From NCBI GenBank assembly GCA_045540715.1, contig JAZQHT010000011.1:1-64000 (forward strand): a stretch of DNA of 64,000 nucleotides, given 5' to 3'. The translations under genes were made by a program, and so were the position numbers. Positions within the stretch are counted from its first letter, which is position 1; every line of letters begins with the position of its first letter. Positions 61,827 through 64,000 of this stretch are shown here, one piece after another. Source of the stretch: UMGS1279 sp045540715 (GTDB lineage: Bacteria > Bacillota > Clostridia > Oscillospirales > Acutalibacteraceae). The notes below the pieces were generated by a model that made no database searches, had not been told where the DNA came from, and saw nothing but the letters and a program-made list of their open reading frames with translations.

Positions 61827-62261
61827 TTATTCAACTTGTTTCAAGTATTCTTCTTGTATTATATCGTTTTCGGGTAATTCAAAGATATAGAGAAAATCGT
61901 TTTCTTGAAGAACACCTTTCTTTTCGTCTAAATCAATACCATTCAACATAACATCTAAATCGGTAACATATTCACAGAAGATACAGTGCCACAAATTAGA
62001 TGAAAGATTGAGTTTCGTTGTTTCTTCCGTTGCTATATTTATACCACTTTGATAAGGGTGGCGTTCTCCACCCCACCAAACAAAGTGTGTATTAACAGGT
62101 ATTGAACCACCGTCTAATAAACTGATTTTCTTTTTGAATTTACCAACCGAAAATACTGTTATATCATCATCTATTTGAGATTTTGCAGAGTTTAACCTCT
62201 GACATAGTTGTTCAAAATTATTTTTGTCTTCGCATACTAAAAAACTTTCCTGATAACCCAT
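61827..62261 (-). CDS. Unknown protein of the integrated element
   Basis: The 144-residue soluble protein contains a Trp/Gly motif HFVWWGGERHPYQSG near 58 and an acidic helix-rich C-terminus. The start MGYQESFLV follows AAAGGAGAATAA. It sits three bases after the gene at 62265 in the same direction, so they are probably one operon. I do not recognise a family. Confidence 0.55.
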   Translation of the reverse strand: MGYQESFLVCEDKNNFEQLCQRLNSAKSQIDDDITVFSVGKFKKKISLLDGGSIPVNTHFVWWGGERHPYQSGINIATEETTKLNLSSNLWHCIFCEYVTDLDVMLNGIDLDEKKGVLQENDFLYIFELPENDIIQEEYLKQVE

Positions 62262-62264
62262 TAT

Positions 62265-62549
62265 TTATTCTCCTTTAATCATATTTGATAAATCTATTTC
62301 TTCTCTGTACCAATGCAACATTCCAAAGTTATTATTAAAATTCCCATCTTCGCCTGCTTCATAATAACATTCATCATTAGAGTAGATTTCCCAACCCCAT
62401 TCTTCAGCAAGTTGGAGTTCTTCTTGTCTTTGCTTTTCAAAACATTTTAGGGCTTCATTTTCATCAGTAAATGAACCTAAAACATTTATTTCTGTTGTGG
62501 CAAAATCAGCACAACAAACACTTATAATTGTATGAACTGTAATTTTCAT
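62265..62549 (-). CDS. Small unknown protein of the integrated element
   Basis: The roughly 94-residue protein has MKITVHTIISVCCADF and an acidic Glu/Gln-rich helix. AAGGAG is 11 bases from ATG 62549 and five from the in-frame TTG 62555, so the start is uncertain by two codons. It precedes the gene at 61827. No family recognised. Confidence 0.5.
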   Translation of the reverse strand: MKITVHTIISVCCADFATTEINVLGSFTDENEALKCFEKQRQEELQLAEEWGWEIYSNDECYYEAGEDGNFNNNFGMLHWYREEIDLSNMIKGE

Positions 62550-62613
62550 AATCAAAAAATCTCCTTTGTATTATATTTTATTTGCCTTGTCTATGCAAGA
62601 CAAATTTTATATT

Positions 62614-63591
62614 TCAATCTATGGTAATACTCTTTAACAAAGAGTTGCAAACGGAAGCAACGACATTAACGGTCATAGCGTTACCTGCCTGTGCTAATAA
62701 TTTGTTGGGGTTAAGTTTTGCTTTCTTGGCTTTGGTTATGTATTCCTTCGGAAAACCTTGTAACATCAAACCTTGATAGCCATTCACTTTATATAATTGT
62801 TTATGATAAACATAATAAAGCCCGTGATTACCTTTTCTTAAAGTGGGTGTTCTGTCCTTGTATGTTCGCATATCCTTGTTTCTGCGGTCAATAACAAGAT
62901 AATCTTGTTTCAATAGGTCTTCTTCATTAAACTTGCCTTTGTTTAGGTCGCTGTTAAGATAGCCTTGCCAAGATTCGTTATAAATACTGATAGGTTCGCC
63001 GTGAAGACCGTTCAGGCACTCTTTAAGGGTTCTGCCTGTTTCGGTATGTGTTTCCCATTCAATCGGTGTGTGTGGTATATCTTTTCGGATACCCACCAAA
63101 TAAATTCTTTCTCTGCTCTGCGGAACACCAAAGTTAATTGAATTAAGAACCTTCCACGAAACGTCATATCCGAGTTTGTCAAGTTCGGTTAAAACGGTTT
63201 TAAGTGAATTTCCGTTATCGTGTGATATGAAGCCTTTGACATTTTCCAAAATGAAATACTTGACGTTCTTTTCTTTAAGTATTTTCATTAGCCCGAAAAT
63301 TACCTGTCCGCGCTCATCTGCAAAACCTTCTCGTTTGCCTACCATTGAAAATGTTTGGCAAGGAAAACCGCCAATCATTAAATCAAAATCGGGTAATGTT
63401 GTAGTATCAATCTTCATCAGGTCGCCGTAGTTCTGTTCGGTGTTCCCATAAAACACCTTGTAGGTGTCGGTTGCGTCTTTGTCAATTTCGCTGTATGCGA
63501 CACATTCCAAACCGTTGTCTGCAAGTCCTAACTTGCCACCGCCGATACCTGCGCAAAAGTCCATAAATTTTAAGCCATAATTTTTTTCCAT
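62614..63591 (-). CDS. DNA (cytosine-5) methyltransferase
   Basis: The 325-residue enzyme has all C5 methyltransferase motifs: FCAGIGGGKLGL (motif I, 12-23), GGFPCQTFS with catalytic Cys78 (motif IV), ENV near 118 (VI), QSRERIYLVGI near 156 (VIII), and QAGNAMTVNV near 302 (X). The variable target-recognition part is about 180-270. No restriction endonuclease gene is visible in the window, so it may be an orphan or part of a system continuing off the edge. The ATG follows AAGGAGAAATCAAAC, held in a hairpin. Confidence 0.93.
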   Translation of the reverse strand: MEKNYGLKFMDFCAGIGGGKLGLADNGLECVAYSEIDKDATDTYKVFYGNTEQNYGDLMKIDTTTLPDFDLMIGGFPCQTFSMVGKREGFADERGQVIFGLMKILKEKNVKYFILENVKGFISHDNGNSLKTVLTELDKLGYDVSWKVLNSINFGVPQSRERIYLVGIRKDIPHTPIEWETHTETGRTLKECLNGLHGEPISIYNESWQGYLNSDLNKGKFNEEDLLKQDYLVIDRRNKDMRTYKDRTPTLRKGNHGLYYVYHKQLYKVNGYQGLMLQGFPKEYITKAKKAKLNPNKLLAQAGNAMTVNVVASVCNSLLKSITID

Positions 63592-63597
63592 TGTTTG

Positions 63598-63692
63598 ATT
63601 TCTCCTTAATAATTTTGTTAAGGAGAAATAACCTCAAACTATGGGTTGGGTGTTATTCATCTGTTGGGTTGGAGAAATCAGGTTATTTCTCC
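63598..63692 (-). promoter_or_regulatory. Leader with mutually exclusive hairpins before the methyltransferase
   Basis: Four copies of the same stem sequence allow three pairings: a 12-bp RBS-hiding hairpin (63598-63609 with 63618-63629, TTAAGGAGAAAT), an alternative 12-bp helix (63622-63633 with 63681-63692, GGAGAAATAACC), and an 8-bp hairpin (63671-63678 with 63685-63692). Confidence 0.6.
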
Positions 63693-63730
63693 ACTGTTGG
63701 TATTATTTTGTTGTAAAAATGATTGTTAAG

Positions 63731-64000
63731 TTATAATGATATAGTTCCTTTTTCAAGGTGTGTTTGAAAAACAAACGATTGAAGATATGCATACAAAGTC
63801 AGAAATGCGCTTGGTGTTCTCAATTCCAAACATTCATCCGAGTATGCCTCATCAAACCACCTTGCCGTATGTTCGTTTATCATTTCAAAAGTTATAAATT
63901 GTTCGATACCTGCTTTTTCACGATTTTGATTGATTTCGATAACAAAGTCCAAAAACTCATCAAAAAAAATAGGTTTTAAGGCTTTTTCGTTTTTATCGTA
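63731..64000 (-). CDS. Partial unknown protein, extends off the window
   Basis: The reading frame is open from the right edge, through YDKNEKALKPIFFDEFLDFV, to the stop at 63731, so at least 89 residues are seen and the start is missing. The ORF's apparent internal start is not needed. The sequence is rich in helix-forming acidic and aromatic residues. It belongs to the integrated element and precedes the methyltransferase on the same strand. No family recognised. Confidence 0.6.
   Translation of the reverse strand, partial: YDKNEKALKPIFFDEFLDFVIEINQNREKAGIEQFITFEMINEHTARWFDEAYSDECLELRTPSAFLTLYAYLQSFVFQTHLEKGTISL

Noticed and set aside
62614..63591. Complete restriction-modification system
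   Set aside because: No nuclease gene is recognisable in the window; the partial gene at the edge shows no nuclease motif in the part seen.

Overview
The window reads as chromosome of a low-GC, strictly anaerobic, spore-forming Clostridia-type Firmicute. The evidence is a pyruvate:ferredoxin oxidoreductase, a multi-subunit [FeFe] hydrogenase, rubrerythrin next to a PerR/Fur-type regulator, SpoIID and SpoIIAA-like proteins, an ECF folate transporter under a tetrahydrofolate riboswitch, and the Firmicutes order SRP RNA-dnaX-ybaB-recR. Species cannot be named from sequence alone.

Layout. 249-4775: PFOR on the minus strand and a DUF2238-type membrane protein. 4986-11136: two ECF sigma operons, one with a membrane-anchored beta-propeller protein and one with a membrane protein plus a Cys-rich lipoprotein, separated by two tRNAs and a hairpin-array repeat. 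11183-24246: mostly minus-strand envelope and housekeeping genes: 3D-domain protein, UDP-GlcNAc dehydratase (plus strand), RlmH, YycJ-like hydrolase, NagB, a GHL10 lipoprotein coupled to a 1001-residue amidase, then a hexapeptide protein-Nudix-RING-GalU-HAD operon. 24382-28689: SRP RNA, dnaX, ybaB, recR, SanA-like protein, 5'-3' exonuclease. 28690-29730: repeat-rich stretch with tRNA-Arg and a truncated tRNA copy. 29730-41370: QueG-like protein, a two-component system, SpoIID, ArsP_2-type permease, TspO, RsmA, and a very large secreted glycoside hydrolase. 41530-50335: LRR lipoprotein with a possible attenuator leader, TraX-like protein, GDH, and an AEC transporter-phosphatase-RimI-TsaD-YwaF-nitrilase/GDPD run. 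50528-52650: a duplicated pair of unknown acidic proteins with a shared palindromic operator, then a SpoIIAA-like protein. 52964-57991: hydrogenase operon. 58259-60104: folT, Fur-family regulator, rubrerythrin. From about 60060 to the right edge: an integrated element with a tyrosine recombinase, small unknown genes and a C5 DNA methyltransferase.

How it fits together. PFOR makes reduced ferredoxin from pyruvate and the Hnd/Hyd-type hydrogenase disposes of ferredoxin and NAD(P)H electrons as H2. Both have an 18-bp Rex-like site upstream, suggesting shared redox control. Peroxide defence is represented by the Fur-type gene, with a perfect 10-1-10 inverted repeat in its promoter, and by rubrerythrin. 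Envelope remodelling is prominent.

The least explained signals are: (i) a promoter followed by a tRNA 5' fragment, three 71-bp hairpin repeats and then an intact tRNA-Arg; (ii) leader RNAs with mutually exclusive hairpins before the LRR lipoprotein and before the DNA methyltransferase; (iii) a duplicated gene/operator cassette; and (iv) an element apparently integrated in the 3' end of the rubrerythrin gene. All functions are assigned by reading motifs; no database search was possible.
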